Positions 33,257 through 42,319 are shown, counted from the first letter of the stretch. The stretch is 64,000 nt of DNA from Nocardia farcinica (GCF_001182745.1 NZ_LN868938.1:1798001-1862000), one strand, 5' to 3'. Notes: generated from the letters alone by a model not told the origin. Program-made: numbers and translations.

Positions 33257-34984
33257 TCAGAGCTTGCTGAGCACATTGCGTCCACCCACCGCCATCGCCG
33301 CCGCGACACCCACGGTGGTCACCGCGGTCATCAGCAGCGCCATCGCGGCCACCAGCGGGTAGGAGCCGTTCTGCCACAGGTCGAACAGCAGCGTGCCCAT
33401 CACCTGGGTGGTTGAGGCCCGCACCAGCAGCGAGGCGGCGAACTCGTGGGTCAGCAGGATGAACATCAGAGCCACCGCGCTGAGGATGGTCGGACGCATC
33501 AGTGGCAGCATCACCCGGACGGTGGTGACGACCGGGGAGGCGCCGCTGGTCGCCGAGGCCTCGCCGTAGGTGTCGCCGAGCGCGAGCATCGCCGTCATCT
33601 GCATGCGGGTGGCGAACGGCAGCATCAGCACCACGTAGACCAGGATGATCACCGTCCTGGTGCCGTAGAGGATCAGCGGCGGCTCGGTGTAGGTGAGCAG
33701 GAACCCGACGCCGAAGATCACCGCCGGGATGCCCAGCGGCAGCGAGGTGATCAGGTCGCCGATCATCGCGAGCACGCGGTAGCGCCTGCCGCGGACCAGC
33801 AGGGTCGCCATGAGATAGCCGATCGGCACGCAGATCAGCACGGCGCCCAGCGAGGTCGTCACGCTGGTGACCACCGATTCCACGATGGCCGCGTCGGCGG
33901 CGAGGGTGCGGAAGTTGTCCAGCGTGAGGATCTCCCAGGACAGCGAGCCCGACCAGTACGGGGTCAGCGCGACGATCACCAGACCCACCAACGGCACGAC
34001 CAGCGCCAGCAACGCGTAGGCCACCAGGGCGAGCACGGCCAACGGGGAGCTGCCGCCACCGGGCGCGAAGGCCTTGCCGCCGTGGGTGACGAAGCGGGTC
34101 TGGTTGCCCAGCAACGCCTTCTGCACCAGGACCAGGGCCAGGCCGAGGATGACCAGCGGGGAGCCCGCGGCCGCCGCGGCGGCGAAATCGGCGGGCGATT
34201 CGGAGACCCGGCGGTACATCTCGGTGGTGAGCACCTGGACGCCGTAGTTCTGGCCGAGCAGCAGCGGCCCGGTGAACTGGCCGAGGCCCAGCAGGAAGGC
34301 GATGCCGCCGCCGTAGATCAGCGAGGGCCGCAACAGCGGCAGCACCACCCGGAAGAACACGCCGGTGGTCGAGGACCCGCTGATCTGGGCGGCCTCGAGA
34401 TGCTCGGCGCCGATGTTCTGCATGCCCGCGCTGACGAACAGGTACACGAACGAGGTGAGCCCGAAGCCGGTGAGCACGATGATCCACGGCACGGTGTACA
34501 CATCCACCGGGCCGCTGTCGGTTCCGCTCCACCACGGCAGCTTGCGCAGCAGCACGTTCAGGTAGCCGGGTCCGGGCGAGAGCAGGAAGGCCCAGCCGAC
34601 CACGTTCGCGACCGCGGGCAGCACGATCGGCAGGATCGGCACGATGCGCAGGAAACCCAGCCGATCCGGCAACCTGCTCGCCGCGTAGGCCAACAGGGTG
34701 CCGAGCACCATCGCGATCACCAGGGAGCCCAGCGCCAGCGCGACCGTCGTGCGGATCGTCTCGCCGATGTCGAAGCGGGTGTACTGGCTGCGATAGCCCT
34801 GCCCGCCGTCGTCGAAGGCCAGCGACTGCAACCGGATCATCGGCAGCACGACCAGGTAGGCCAGCACCGCCAGCAGGACCGCATACCCCAGTCGCGGACG
34901 CCAGTGCGCGGGCAGCGCGAACGTGCGGCGGTTGCCCGCCGGCTCGGCGGGCGCGGCCTCGGGGCGCACGACGGTGGCGGTCAT
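33257..34984 (-). CDS. ABC uptake permease, fused double domain (Fbp/Pot-like)
   Basis: 575 residues from ATG 34984, which overlaps the ATPase stop by ATGA. About twelve membrane helices are arranged as two BPD_transp_1 halves. The coupling EAA loops are seen as HLEAAQISGSSTTGVFFRVVLPLLRPSL and TYGEASATSGASPVVTTVRVMLPLMRPTI. Fused two-domain permeases of this type serve ferric iron, thiamine, phosphonate, polyamine or small organic acid importers. Here the catabolic context argues for an organic substrate rather than iron (inference). Confidence 0.88.
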   Translation of the reverse strand: MTATVVRPEAAPAEPAGNRRTFALPAHWRPRLGYAVLLAVLAYLVVLPMIRLQSLAFDDGGQGYRSQYTRFDIGETIRTTVALALGSLVIAMVLGTLLAYAASRLPDRLGFLRIVPILPIVLPAVANVVGWAFLLSPGPGYLNVLLRKLPWWSGTDSGPVDVYTVPWIIVLTGFGLTSFVYLFVSAGMQNIGAEHLEAAQISGSSTTGVFFRVVLPLLRPSLIYGGGIAFLLGLGQFTGPLLLGQNYGVQVLTTEMYRRVSESPADFAAAAAAGSPLVILGLALVLVQKALLGNQTRFVTHGGKAFAPGGGSSPLAVLALVAYALLALVVPLVGLVIVALTPYWSGSLSWEILTLDNFRTLAADAAIVESVVTSVTTSLGAVLICVPIGYLMATLLVRGRRYRVLAMIGDLITSLPLGIPAVIFGVGFLLTYTEPPLILYGTRTVIILVYVVLMLPFATRMQMTAMLALGDTYGEASATSGASPVVTTVRVMLPLMRPTILSAVALMFILLTHEFAASLLVRASTTQVMGTLLFDLWQNGSYPLVAAMALLMTAVTTVGVAAAMAVGGRNVLSKL

Positions 34985-36132
34985 CGGACCTCCCCCGCGG
35001 CGACGGTGGCACGAGCGGCGGCCGGCGCGTCGCCCGGGAACACCCGCAGGCTCGCCGGTGAGAAGCTGACCAGCACGGGCGCGCCGGGTTCGCTGTTGCG
35101 CAATGCCGAACCGTGTTCGGCGGCCGGGGCGCGCAGCGCCAGGTCGGCACCGGCGGTCTCGACGGTCACGTCGTAGTGGCGGCCGCCGTATTCGTAGCCG
35201 GTGAGCCTGGCGTGCAGCGCCACGTTGCCCAGCGGGACGTCGGCCTCGGTGGCGTGCAACATCAGGTCCTCGGGGCGCAGCCGCGCCACCGCCGCCTCGC
35301 CCTCGTCGGCGGCGCCGCGCACCACCGCGTGGGTGAGATCGACGGCGTCGCCGGCTTCGGTCTCCCAGCCGCCGTGTCCGCGGCGCAGCACCAGCCGGTT
35401 GCCCATGCCGATGAACGCGGCGACGTACTCCGAGACCGGGTTCTCGAACACCCGCTCGGGGGTGTCGTACTGCTCGATGCGGCCCGCCTTCATGATGGCC
35501 AACCGGTCGCCGAGCGCGAACGCCTCGGCCTGGTCGTGGGTGACGAACACCGCCGTGAAACCGAGTTCGCGGTGCAGCCGGTGGATCTGGGTGCGCACCT
35601 GATCGCGCAGGCGGGCGTCCAGATTGCTCAGCGGCTCGTCGAACAGCACCAGATCGGGCCGGGCCACCAGACCGCGGGCCACGGCCACGCGCTGCTGCTG
35701 ACCGCCCGACAACTGCGCCGGGTAGCGGTCGAGCAGCGCGCCGCAGTCGACCATGTCCGCGGCCTGCTCGACCGCGCCGCTCGCCAGCGCCGACTTGAGC
35801 TTGCGCACCTTCAACGGGTAGGCGATGTTCTGCCGCACCGTCATGTGCGGCCACAGCGCATAGGACTGGAAGACCATCCCGATGTTGCGCTTGTGCGCGG
35901 GGACGTTCAGCCGCGCGGCCGCGTCGAACACCGTGCGGTCCTGGAACGTCATGGTCCCGCCCTGCGGGGTCTCCAGCCCGGCCAGGCAGCGCAGCGTGGT
36001 GGTCTTGCCACAGCCGCTGGGGCCGAGCAGCACCAGGAACTCGCCCTCGGCGATCTCCAGATCGAGGTGGTCGACCACCAGGGTGGACCCGTAGGTCTTG
36101 GTGAGCCCGGAAACGGTGAATTGCGAAGTCAT
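34981..36132 (-). CDS. ABC uptake ATPase (Fbp/Pot-like)
   Basis: 383 residues from ATG 36132; the longer frame to 36231 overlaps the preceding SDR. Walker A GPSGCGKTT, Q-loop VFQSYALWPHM, signature LSGGQQQRVAVARGL, Walker B VLFDEPLSNLD and H-loop VTHDQAEA are complete. A C-terminal TOBE regulatory domain (about 285-370) follows. It energises the adjacent permease. It lies one base after the SDR gene and overlaps the permease, so expression is tightly coupled. Confidence 0.93.
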   Translation of the reverse strand: MTSQFTVSGLTKTYGSTLVVDHLDLEIAEGEFLVLLGPSGCGKTTTLRCLAGLETPQGGTMTFQDRTVFDAAARLNVPAHKRNIGMVFQSYALWPHMTVRQNIAYPLKVRKLKSALASGAVEQAADMVDCGALLDRYPAQLSGGQQQRVAVARGLVARPDLVLFDEPLSNLDARLRDQVRTQIHRLHRELGFTAVFVTHDQAEAFALGDRLAIMKAGRIEQYDTPERVFENPVSEYVAAFIGMGNRLVLRRGHGGWETEAGDAVDLTHAVVRGAADEGEAAVARLRPEDLMLHATEADVPLGNVALHARLTGYEYGGRHYDVTVETAGADLALRAPAAEHGSALRNSEPGAPVLVSFSPASLRVFPGDAPAAARATVAAGEVR

Positions 36133-36133
36133 C

Positions 36134-36916
36134 TCACGCCTTCTGAGTCTGCAGTCGGGGGGTTCGGACACCGGCGGCGAGGCCGCCGTCGACGAGGATG
36201 TCGGCGCCGGTGACGTAGCCGCTGTCGCCACCGGCGAGGAACGCGATCACCGCCGCCACCTCCCGGGGCGAGCCGCGCCGCAGCATCGGGATCGTGCGTA
36301 CGTACGCCGCCACGTCGTCGTCGGCGAATCCGGGGCCCTCGGTGATGTCGGTCGCGATGCTGCCCGGGCACACCGAGTTCACCCGGATGCCCCGCTCGGC
36401 GAGTTCGAGCGCCGCCACCCTGGTCAGTGCGCGCACGCCGAACTTGGCCGCACCGTAGGCGCCGAGTTCCGCGGTGGCCAGCACGCCGCGCACCGATGAC
36501 ACGGTGATCACCGAACCGCCGTCGCTCATCCCGCCCGCCGCCGCGCGCAACGCCAGGAACGTGCCGACCAGGTGCTGGTCCAGCATCCGGCGGAACTGGT
36601 CGAGCGAGGTCCGGGCCAACGGCGCCTTGAGCGCGCTGCCCGCGCAGTTCACCAGGACGGTCAGCGGGTTGCCCGCCCACGCCATCTCCGACACGACCGC
36701 GTCCCAGTCGGCTTCCAGGGTGACGTCGAGGTGGCGATAGTGCGCGGCCGGACCGAGGCGGCGGGCCCGGTCGCGGCCCGCGGCGTCGTCGACATCGGTC
36801 AGATACACCGTGGCGCCCTTGGCGACCAGCAGATCGGCGCTCGCTCCGCCGATCCCGCCCGCGGCGCCGGTCACCAGTGCGTGCACGCCGCGCAACGGCT
36901 CGGCGAGTTCGTCCAT
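36134..36916 (-). CDS. SDR-family oxidoreductase inside the ABC operon
   Basis: 260 residues. TGAAGGIGG, NCAG in place of NNAG, Ser in TVSSVRG, YGAAK, and the end ADILVDGG followed by a 16-residue tail. It is placed between the substrate-binding protein and the ATPase genes. That is unusual for a transporter operon and implies the imported molecule is an alcohol or ketone that is oxidised or reduced on arrival. Start ATG 36916 is 24 bp after the binding-protein stop. Confidence 0.85.
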   Translation of the reverse strand: MDELAEPLRGVHALVTGAAGGIGGASADLLVAKGATVYLTDVDDAAGRDRARRLGPAAHYRHLDVTLEADWDAVVSEMAWAGNPLTVLVNCAGSALKAPLARTSLDQFRRMLDQHLVGTFLALRAAAGGMSDGGSVITVSSVRGVLATAELGAYGAAKFGVRALTRVAALELAERGIRVNSVCPGSIATDITEGPGFADDDVAAYVRTIPMLRRGSPREVAAVIAFLAGGDSGYVTGADILVDGGLAAGVRTPRLQTQKA

Positions 36917-36940
36917 GAGGTTGCCTCTCCTGTCCGGCGA

Positions 36941-37978
36941 TCAGCTCTGGAAGAGCCGGGCCCACTGCTGGGAGTACTCGCCGACCAGCTGCGGCGACAG
37001 ATCCGCGGTGTCGGGCATGCTGATGTCCTCGGCGCGGGCCACCGCCCCCGGCACGTCGGGCAGCACCGCGGCGTATCCGGAGTTGAGTGCGGTCTGTCCC
37101 GCCCGGGTGACCATGAAGTCGACCAGCACCTGGGCGGCGTTGGGGTGCGGTGCGACGCTCAGGGCGTGGGTGTACCACGGTGTGCCCCAGGGCGATTCGG
37201 GCAGCTTCCAATCGACCGGCGCGCCGGCCGCGACCTCGGTGACCAGCGGCTGCACCGACGGGGTGGCGATGATCTCGCCGGAGGTCAGCGCCTGCGCGAC
37301 GCCCAGTGCGCTCGGGTAGATCCGCGGCTTGAGCGCGGCCAGGCGCTCCCAGTACTCGGGGCCGAAAGCCTGCGCGTAGTGGCGGTACAGGTCCACGTAG
37401 GAGGCGATGCCGGTCGGGTTGACGATGCCGATCTTGCCCTGGAAGCGCGGGTCGAGCAGATCGCGCGGCGAGGACAGTCCCTGCGGCACCGCGGTGGTGT
37501 TCCAGCCGAGCGCGAACACCGCGGCGCTGGTGAGCGCGAACCGGTTGTTCAGCACGGTGGTGTCGGTGCGGAATTCCGGTGCGCTCAGCGAAGGACCGAT
37601 GAGCTCGGTGGAGTACCGCCCGGACTCGGCGGCCCCGGCGATCCAGGTCGCGTCGGTGATCATGTGCACGTCGGCGGTGCCGCGGCCGGTGCGGTTCTCG
37701 GTCTCCACCCGGGGGTTGAGGTCGGCGTCGGTGCCGCGCACGAATTCCAGATCGATGCCGGGATAGGCCGCCTCGAACTCCTTCTCCAGCACCTGGAGGT
37801 TGGCGGGCTTCTGACTCGAATACAGCAGCACCTTGCCCTCCTGCCGCGCGGCGGCGACCACGTCGTCCCAGCTGCCGTCGACGGGCGCGGTGGTGGAGGG
37901 CGAGCCGCCGCAGGCCGCGAGCACGGCGACGGTGGCCAGGGTGGCGACGGCGGCAGCCGCCTTTCGGAGCGTCTTCAT
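36941..37978 (-). CDS. ABC substrate-binding lipoprotein
   Basis: 345 residues. The signal peptide MKTLRKAAAAVATLATVAVL ends in the lipobox LAAC, with Cys23 as the lipidated residue. The mature part begins the binding-protein fold with GKVLLYSSQKPANLQVLEKEFEAAYPGIDLEFVRG, like the FbpA/2-aminoethylphosphonate class of bacterial extracellular solute-binding proteins. The iron-binding Tyr-Tyr pair of FbpA is not evident, which supports an organic ligand. First gene of the five-gene operon 37978 to 32449, with operator E over its promoter. Confidence 0.9.
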   Translation of the reverse strand: MKTLRKAAAAVATLATVAVLAACGGSPSTTAPVDGSWDDVVAAARQEGKVLLYSSQKPANLQVLEKEFEAAYPGIDLEFVRGTDADLNPRVETENRTGRGTADVHMITDATWIAGAAESGRYSTELIGPSLSAPEFRTDTTVLNNRFALTSAAVFALGWNTTAVPQGLSSPRDLLDPRFQGKIGIVNPTGIASYVDLYRHYAQAFGPEYWERLAALKPRIYPSALGVAQALTSGEIIATPSVQPLVTEVAAGAPVDWKLPESPWGTPWYTHALSVAPHPNAAQVLVDFMVTRAGQTALNSGYAAVLPDVPGAVARAEDISMPDTADLSPQLVGEYSQQWARLFQS

Positions 37979-38043
37979 ACGCGATCTGTCTTTCCCGCGA
38001 GCCCGGCTCCGGCCCGCCCCCGGAGCGGCGAACCGGACCCAAA

Positions 38044-38058
38044 CTGAACTGATGTCAG
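38044..38058. promoter_or_regulatory. Operator E over the ABC-operon promoter
   Basis: On the minus strand: CTGAC-ATCAG-TTCAG. The inner repeat AACTGA-TG-TCAGTT (38047-38060) is perfect. A TAGTTT -10 candidate (minus strand, 38063-38068) lies directly upstream, so the operator would cover the transcription start. Confidence 0.7.
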
Positions 38059-38106
38059 TTTGAAACTAGGGTGCGAGACCTGTGGTGTCAATCACTTGCC
38101 CGCCAC

Positions 38107-38112
38107 TAGCGT
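38107..38112 (+). promoter_or_regulatory. -10 box of the OYE gene
   Basis: TAGCGT, the same hexamer as before kstD, mftA and the SDR pair. It is followed 3 bp later by operator F and 28 bp later by the start codon. Confidence 0.5.
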
Positions 38113-38115
38113 GAA

Positions 38116-38130
38116 TTGAATCCGATTCAA
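38116..38130. promoter_or_regulatory. Operator F, perfect palindrome before the OYE gene
   Basis: TTGAA-TCCGA-TTCAA; the arms TTGAAT/ATTCAA around CCG are fully symmetric. It sits between the TAGCGT -10 and the ribosome binding site AAGGAGG (38129-38135), an ideal repressor position. Confidence 0.85.
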
Positions 38131-38140
38131 GGAGGCCTCG

Positions 38141-40081
38141 ATGGTTCCCGATCTTTCCAGCCCGCTCCCCCTCGGCGCACTCCGGTTGCGCAACCGTCTC
38201 GTCGCCACCGCCCACGGCTCGGGCGCGGTGGCCGCCGGACTCGCCCAGCCGGGTGACGACGACTACTGGCGCCGCTGCGCGGCGGGCGGCGCGGCGATGG
38301 TCGTCGCGGGCGGCACGGTCGTCAGTCCGGAGTCGGGCAACCGCACCGGCAACATCACCGAGGCGTGGCGGCCCGAGGCGGTCCCCGGCCTGCGCCGCCG
38401 CGCCGCCGCGATCGCCGGGGAAGGCGCGATCGCCTGCTGCCAGCTGGTACACCTCGGCCGCGAGACGCTGGGGGCCGAGCTGTGGGAACACCCGGTGGCG
38501 CCCTCGCCGGTGCGTTCCCCGCGCGAGCCGGTGCGCGCCCGCACCCTCACCGAGCCCGAGATCGACCGGCTGGTGGACGACTTCACCGTGAGCGCGCGGC
38601 ACGCCGCCGACGCCGGCTTCGCCGCGGTGGAACTGCACGCCGCGCACGGCTACCTGCTGGCCCAGTTCCTCTCCCCCGCCACCAATCACCGCGCCGGCGC
38701 CGAGACCGCGGCCGGTCGCGCACGCATTCTGCACCGCCTGCACGCCGCCCTGAGCGCCGCCTGCCCCGGCCTCGCGCTCGGAGTGCGGGTCTCGCTCGAG
38801 GGCGCGGGCGAGGCCGGGCTGGATCTGGCCGGGCTCGCCGAGCTGCTGCCGCTGCTGGACCGGTTCGACTACGTCAACGTGACCGTCGGCGTGCGCACCA
38901 CCTACGTCCGCGACATGGCGACCACGGCGCCGCCGCTGCTGTCGGCGCTGCCGGTGCTGCGGGCGGCCACCACCCGGCCGCTGCTCGTCTCGCAGGCCTT
39001 CCGTGACCGCGCCGACCTCACCGCCGCCCTCGCCGCCGGCGCCGACCTGGTCGGGATGGCGCGCCCCTTCATCGCCGACCCCGCGATCGCGACGAAGCTG
39101 CTGCGCGGCGAGGACCGGCACATCCGGCCGTGCGTGTCCTGCAACGAGGACTGCCGCTCGTTCACCCCGGTCCTGCTCTGCTCGGTCAACCCCGAGCTGG
39201 CCCCGCCCGGCGAACCGGCCAGGCCCGCCCGGCCGCTGGTACTAGGCCTGCCGACATTCCCGACCCGCCGCATCGCCGTCGTCGGGGCGGGACCGGCCGG
39301 ACTCGAGGCCGCCCATCGCCTCGGCCCCCTGGGCGAGGTCACGCTGTTCGAGGCCGACAGCGAGATCGGCGGACAGCTGCGGTCGGCCGCCCGCGCCCCG
39401 CACCGTGGCGGGTGGGGCAGGCTGCTGGAGTACTACCGGCGCAACCTCGACGGGGTGCGGCTGCGACTGGGCCACCGGGTGACGGCGGCCGAGTTGACCG
39501 CCTTCGACGACGTGGTGCTCGCGGTCGGCGCGAGCGAGACCACCGCCAGGGACGCCGACTGCGCGACAGCGCTGATCACCACGCCCGAACGCGTCCGCCC
39601 CGGCGACCACGTCGTGGTCGTCGACGACGGCTTCGGCTGGTGGCTGGGCGTCGGCGCGGTGGAGGCGGCGCTGGCCGCGGGCGCCGGACGCGTGACGCTG
39701 CTGGTGCCCGGGCCCGCGGCGGTCGCGGGCATCCCGCCCGAGAGCCGCGTGCAATTGCGGGCGCGGTGGACCGGCAGGCCGGTGCGCATTCTCGTGGAGA
39801 CGGCCTGCGCCGAGTTCGGCACCGAGGCCGGGCGCACCGTGGTCGTGACGCGAAACCTGCTCTCCGGCGAGGAGACCCGACTGACCTGCGACCGGCTGGC
39901 CCGGGTGGGCGAGCGCCGGTCGCACGACTGGACCGAGCTGGCCGCCGCCGCGCCCGGCCGCGGCGTCCAGGTGATCGGCGATGCCCTGGTGCCACGCCGC
40001 GTCGCGCATGCCGTGGCCGAGGGCCGCGCCGCCGCGACGGCGATCGCGGCGAGGATTTCTTCCGCCCCGGTATTGAACTGA
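38141..40081 (+). CDS. FadH/Old Yellow Enzyme-type flavin reductase, three-domain
   Basis: 646 residues. N-terminal FMN TIM barrel (about 1-330) with the catalytic-region HLGRETLGAELW and HAAHGYLLAQFLSPATNHR. The [4Fe-4S] cysteines follow in CVSCNEDC...LLCSVNPE (about 331-350). The C-terminal FAD/NAD(P) half begins at RRIAVVGAGPAGLEAA. This is the 2,4-dienoyl-CoA reductase/2-enoate reductase layout, reducing activated C=C bonds. Similar OYEs are listed among families that co-occur with mycofactocin (recalled knowledge). Its stop lies inside operator G of the next gene. Confidence 0.88.
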   Translation: MVPDLSSPLPLGALRLRNRLVATAHGSGAVAAGLAQPGDDDYWRRCAAGGAAMVVAGGTVVSPESGNRTGNITEAWRPEAVPGLRRRAAAIAGEGAIACCQLVHLGRETLGAELWEHPVAPSPVRSPREPVRARTLTEPEIDRLVDDFTVSARHAADAGFAAVELHAAHGYLLAQFLSPATNHRAGAETAAGRARILHRLHAALSAACPGLALGVRVSLEGAGEAGLDLAGLAELLPLLDRFDYVNVTVGVRTTYVRDMATTAPPLLSALPVLRAATTRPLLVSQAFRDRADLTAALAAGADLVGMARPFIADPAIATKLLRGEDRHIRPCVSCNEDCRSFTPVLLCSVNPELAPPGEPARPARPLVLGLPTFPTRRIAVVGAGPAGLEAAHRLGPLGEVTLFEADSEIGGQLRSAARAPHRGGWGRLLEYYRRNLDGVRLRLGHRVTAAELTAFDDVVLAVGASETTARDADCATALITTPERVRPGDHVVVVDDGFGWWLGVGAVEAALAAGAGRVTLLVPGPAAVAGIPPESRVQLRARWTGRPVRILVETACAEFGTEAGRTVVVTRNLLSGEETRLTCDRLARVGERRSHDWTELAAAAPGRGVQVIGDALVPRRVAHAVAEGRAAATAIAARISSAPVLN

Positions 40082-40087
40082 CTTCAA
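40073..40087. promoter_or_regulatory. Operator G before the FAD dehydrogenase
   Basis: TTGAA-CTGAC-TTCAA (extended arms ATTGAA/TTCAAT perfect). It overlaps the stop codon of the OYE gene and lies 8 bp upstream of a TACTGT -10 candidate (40096-40101). Confidence 0.8.
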
Positions 40088-40140
40088 TTAAAGTCTACTG
40101 TGATCCGCGGCACAGCTTTCGGCAGACAGGAGCACCACGC

Positions 40141-41466
40141 ATGTCGCGGATCGACACCGACGTCCTCGTGATCGGCGCCGGCATGGCCGGACTCACCACG
40201 GCGACCAGGGCACTGGACCGCGGCGCGCGGGTGGTCGTCGTGGAGAAGGCCGAGACCGTCGGCGGCTCCGCCCTCTTCGCCGGGTACGCGTGGACGGCGC
40301 CCGACCACGCGGTCATGGACCGGGTGAATCCCGGCGGCGACCCCGAGTTGCGCCGCGCGCTGGTCGACGGTTTCGCCGACGGCGTCGACTGGATCCGCGG
40401 GCTCGGCGTCGAGGTGGACGAGGCGGTGCCGGTGCTCGGCTACGGGCGCGGCCACCGCTTCGACACCCACCGCTACGTCGAGGAGTGCCGCCGCCGCGTC
40501 CGCGCGGCGGGCACGCTGCTCACCGGTACCGAGACGCTCGCGCTGCGTACCCACGACGGCGCGGTCACCGGCGCGGCGGTCCGGCTGCCCGACGGTGCCA
40601 CCCGGGAGATCGAGGCCGGTGCCACCGTGCTCGCCACCGGCGGCTTCCAGGCCGACCCCGAGCTGGTCCGCGCACACATCCATCCGGCCGCGGCCGCCAT
40701 GCCGCTGCGGTCGAATCCCACCAGCGCGGGCGACGGGCTGCGACTGGCCGAATCGGTCGGCGCGGCCACCGGCACCCCGGGCTCCGGCTTCTACGGCCAC
40801 CTGGTCCCCACCGGCGTCGACTTCCGCGACTCCGGCGATTTCGTCGCCCTCTCGCTCTACTACAGCGAACACGCGCTGCTGTTCGACCTGACCAACCGCC
40901 GCTTCACCGACGAGACCCGCGGCGACCACCTCACCGCGATGGCGCTGCTGGACCGGCCCGAGGCACGCGGCCTGCTGATCGCCGACGAACGCGTGCACCG
41001 CGACTGGGTGCTCGGCAGCTACGTGCGCGGCGCCGTCGCGGTGGACAAGTTCGACCTCACCCGCACCCGCGGCGGTCGCTGCGGACTGGCCGAGGACCTG
41101 GACGAACTGGCCTACCTGCCCGCCGAATGGGGCTACGACGGCGCCGAGATCGCCGCCCAGATCCGTGCGGTGAACGCGGCGGGCGCGGCCGTGCGGCCCG
41201 GCCGCGCCAACGACCCCGCACCGCTGGACCGCGGCCCCTACTACGTGATCGAGACCCGCCCGGCGCTGACCTTCCCGTTCCACGGCATCCGCATCGACGC
41301 CACCGGCCGGGTGCGCGCGGCGACCGGCGGCCTCGTGCCCGGCCTGTTCGCCGTGGGTTCCGACATCGGCGGCCTCTACGACCACGCCTACGCGGGCGGT
41401 ATCGCGCCCGCCCTGGTCTTCGGCCTGGCGGCCGCCGACGCCGCGGTGCCCGCCGCGGTCGCCTGA
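40141..41466 (+). CDS. FAD-dependent dehydrogenase (FAD_binding_2; tricarballylate/ketosteroid dehydrogenase-like)
   Basis: 441 residues. FAD motif VIGAGMAGLTTATRALDRGARVVVVEK at 8-34, followed by the substrate-domain pattern GDGLRLAESVGA. Flavin-contact residues lie in the late PGLFAVGSDIGGLYDHAYAGGIAPALVFG. It belongs to the fumarate reductase/KstD superfamily. The shorter length and the DHAYAGG element resemble TcuA-like enzymes more than true KstD (511 residues at 49551). It probably introduces a C=C bond into a ring ketone or acid. Own promoter with operator G. Confidence 0.82.
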   Translation: MSRIDTDVLVIGAGMAGLTTATRALDRGARVVVVEKAETVGGSALFAGYAWTAPDHAVMDRVNPGGDPELRRALVDGFADGVDWIRGLGVEVDEAVPVLGYGRGHRFDTHRYVEECRRRVRAAGTLLTGTETLALRTHDGAVTGAAVRLPDGATREIEAGATVLATGGFQADPELVRAHIHPAAAAMPLRSNPTSAGDGLRLAESVGAATGTPGSGFYGHLVPTGVDFRDSGDFVALSLYYSEHALLFDLTNRRFTDETRGDHLTAMALLDRPEARGLLIADERVHRDWVLGSYVRGAVAVDKFDLTRTRGGRCGLAEDLDELAYLPAEWGYDGAEIAAQIRAVNAAGAAVRPGRANDPAPLDRGPYYVIETRPALTFPFHGIRIDATGRVRAATGGLVPGLFAVGSDIGGLYDHAYAGGIAPALVFGLAAADAAVPAAVA

Positions 41467-41533
41467 CCGACCGAACCTCCTGTCCCGGACCACTTTCCGG
41501 TGGTTCGTCCCTGCAACGATGAGGAAATCCCAG

Positions 41534-42232
41534 ATGAAGTACCGCAAGTCCGTCGCCGCACTCGCGCTCGCCCTCGCCGCGGGCACGGCAGGCGCCGCCA
41601 CCGCGACGGCCGCCCCCTCCCTGGACGTCGACCTGGCCCCCGGCGTGAACTACCGCGCCTACCAGGACGGCGCCGCCGCCGTCATCAGCATCGATTCCGG
41701 CTCGCTGATCGTGGAGAACGGCAAGTTCCAGATCCGCTCCGCCGACGGCCAGGTCGTGGCCGGAGTGCCGCTGGAATTCAACTACGACGACATCGCCTTC
41801 CCCATCGACGCCGAGATCGAGGGCAACACCGCCCGGCTCACCCCGGTCCTGGACATGGACCGCGCCCGCTACAACCCGGTCGCCCTGCCGTTCGAGGACA
41901 GCGCCCCCTGGAAGACCCCGTACGAGCGCGAAGTCGCCGCGTGGACGCGGATGACCTCCACCGTCTCCATGGCCGCGACGGTCGGTGCCGTCGTCGGCGC
42001 CGTCGGCGCCGGTGCGATCGGCTGCCTGCTCGGCGGGGTCGCCGGCACCGCGCTCACCGGCCCGCTGGCCACCCTGTTCGGCGCGGGCCCGCTGGCGGGA
42101 TGCCTGATCGGCGCCGGTGCGCTGGCGCCGATCGGCGCGCTGGTCGGCTCCATCGGCGTCACCGGTCCCGTCGCCATCGCCGCCTTCATCCAGTACCAGA
42201 GCACCATCACCGCACCCTTCCCCGCGAAGTGA
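41534..42232 (+). CDS. Secreted protein with C-terminal glycine-rich hydrophobic region
   Basis: 232 residues from ATG 41534, preferred over ATG 41519 because GAGG is 9 bp upstream. The signal peptide ends near ATATAA-APSLD (about 27). The mature part has a beta-rich domain (about 30-120) and then a Gly/Ala-rich region (about 145-215) with GAVVGAVGAGAIGCLLGG that could be membrane-inserting. The general type is common in Nocardia and Rhodococcus and has no known function. A role at the cell surface, perhaps in uptake, is conceivable from the neighbourhood. Followed by a hairpin at 42243. Confidence 0.75.
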   Translation: MKYRKSVAALALALAAGTAGAATATAAPSLDVDLAPGVNYRAYQDGAAAVISIDSGSLIVENGKFQIRSADGQVVAGVPLEFNYDDIAFPIDAEIEGNTARLTPVLDMDRARYNPVALPFEDSAPWKTPYEREVAAWTRMTSTVSMAATVGAVVGAVGAGAIGCLLGGVAGTALTGPLATLFGAGPLAGCLIGAGALAPIGALVGSIGVTGPVAIAAFIQYQSTITAPFPAK

Positions 42233-42242
42233 CGCCGTAGCG

Positions 42243-42273
42243 CTGTGCCCTCGCGTCCGACGCGGGGGCACAG
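42243..42273 (+). terminator. Hairpin after the secreted protein
   Basis: CTGTGCCC-T-CGCGT pairs with ACGCG-G-GGGCACAG around CCG, a 14-bp stem including one T-G pair, 10 bp after the stop. There is no T-run. Confidence 0.75.
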
Positions 42274-42319
42274 CCGCTGCCGAACGGCGTGACCGGCTCG
42301 ACCATCCGGAGGTCCATTC

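Noticed and set aside
40141..41466. A second true KstD
   Set aside because: About 70 residues shorter than KstD, and the C-terminal flavin motif is DHAYAGG, not the YPGGG type seen at 49551.
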